Origin: Chitinophaga pinensis | GTDB lineage: Bacteria > Bacteroidota > Bacteroidia > Chitinophagales > Chitinophagaceae | NCBI GenBank assembly: GCA_945872805.1 | Contig: CAMCBE010000168.1 | Coordinates: 1 to 5,210, forward strand | Direction of reading: 5' to 3' | DNA length: 5,210 nt | Shown here: one piece after another, positions 4,989 to 5,210 of the stretch | Position numbering within the stretch: position 1 is the first letter of the stretch | Layout of the letters: each line of letters begins with the position of its first letter | Notes under the pieces: model-generated | Told to the model about the DNA's origin: nothing | The model's input: only the letters and a program-made list of their open reading frames with translations | Databases searched by the model: none | Position numbers and translations under genes: made by a program

Positions 4989-5210
4989 ATGAAATATATC
5001 TTACTACTACTAAGTTTTTTCTTGTTGAATGTTGGTCACTCGCAAATAATTTCTGAGCGTGATCAAGCAAAAGTTGTAGATGAAATTCTACAAGATCGAA
5101 TGAATGTACTGTTGCCAACTTTAATGGAACGGACTGGCATTGATATGTGGGTGATCATTGCAAGAGAATACAATGAAGATCCTGTATTAAAAACAATGTT
5201 ACCTGCTACA
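4989..5210 (+). CDS. Secreted Xaa-Pro aminopeptidase-like M24 family protein (3' partial)
   Basis: Only the first 74 codons are in the window; the frame is open to the last base. The protein starts with a clear Sec signal peptide: MKYILLLLSFFLLNVGHSQ, with probable cleavage after Ser18 (G-H-S before Gln19). It should be periplasmic or outer-membrane associated. The mature start ISERDQAKVVDEIL, then LPTLMERTGIDMWVII and REYNEDPVLKTMLPAT, closely resembles the N-terminal domain of Bacteroidota proteins annotated as Xaa-Pro aminopeptidases or M24 metallopeptidases. These remove an N-terminal residue preceding proline, using two metal ions. The pita-bread catalytic domain and its metal ligands would lie beyond the window, so activity cannot be judged. 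The ATG at 4989 is the first codon giving a signal peptide, directly behind the palindrome. The upstream 395 bp are repeats with no TTTG promoter element on the + strand. Confidence 0.8.
   Translation, partial: MKYILLLLSFFLLNVGHSQIISERDQAKVVDEILQDRMNVLLPTLMERTGIDMWVIIAREYNEDPVLKTMLPAT

Overview
The window most likely comes from a member of the Bacteroidota, perhaps a Chitinophagaceae-like lineage (the family is inference). Base composition is AT-rich. Start codons are preceded by A/T-rich leaders without Shine-Dalgarno sequences. The protein families also fit: a MotB-like OmpA tail, a DUF4382 lipoprotein with a C-terminal regulatory-like beta domain, a secreted NTF2-like protein, and a secreted M24-type peptidase.

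Layout from left to right: (1) the last 87 codons of an OmpA/MotB-family outer-membrane protein on the + strand; (2) a long hairpin at 285-321 that probably terminates both that gene and the convergent gene on its right; (3) a small secreted DUF4440/NTF2-like protein on the - strand (338-766); (4) a strong - strand terminator (938-968) serving the next gene; (5) a DUF4382 lipoprotein on the - strand, with its start best placed at 1857 rather than at the longest open frame (1944); (6) a 273-bp divergent intergenic region with several AT-rich palindromes; (7) a complete UvrD/PcrA helicase on the + strand (2131-4593); (8) about 395 bp of non-coding, highly repetitive DNA beginning on the helicase stop codon; (9) the first 74 codons of a secreted Xaa-Pro-aminopeptidase-like M24 protein running off the right edge.

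The protein-coding genes are ordinary housekeeping or envelope genes. No operon or defence, mobile or biosynthetic system can be supported, and the genes do not obviously work together.

The part that deserves attention is 4592-4976. It looks like a patchwork of purine-rich, GCG-rich and C-rich stretches, but nearly all of it can be read as a seven-base periodic array of the loose form N-A-(G/A)-N-N-N-N. Inside it, a 110-bp composite unit is duplicated without a mismatch apart from a 28-bp internal expansion. Each unit carries a canonical G-quadruplex motif on the - strand. The array ends in a perfect 7-1-7 palindrome that abuts the start codon of the next gene, and the interval shows neither a terminator nor a canonical Bacteroidota promoter.
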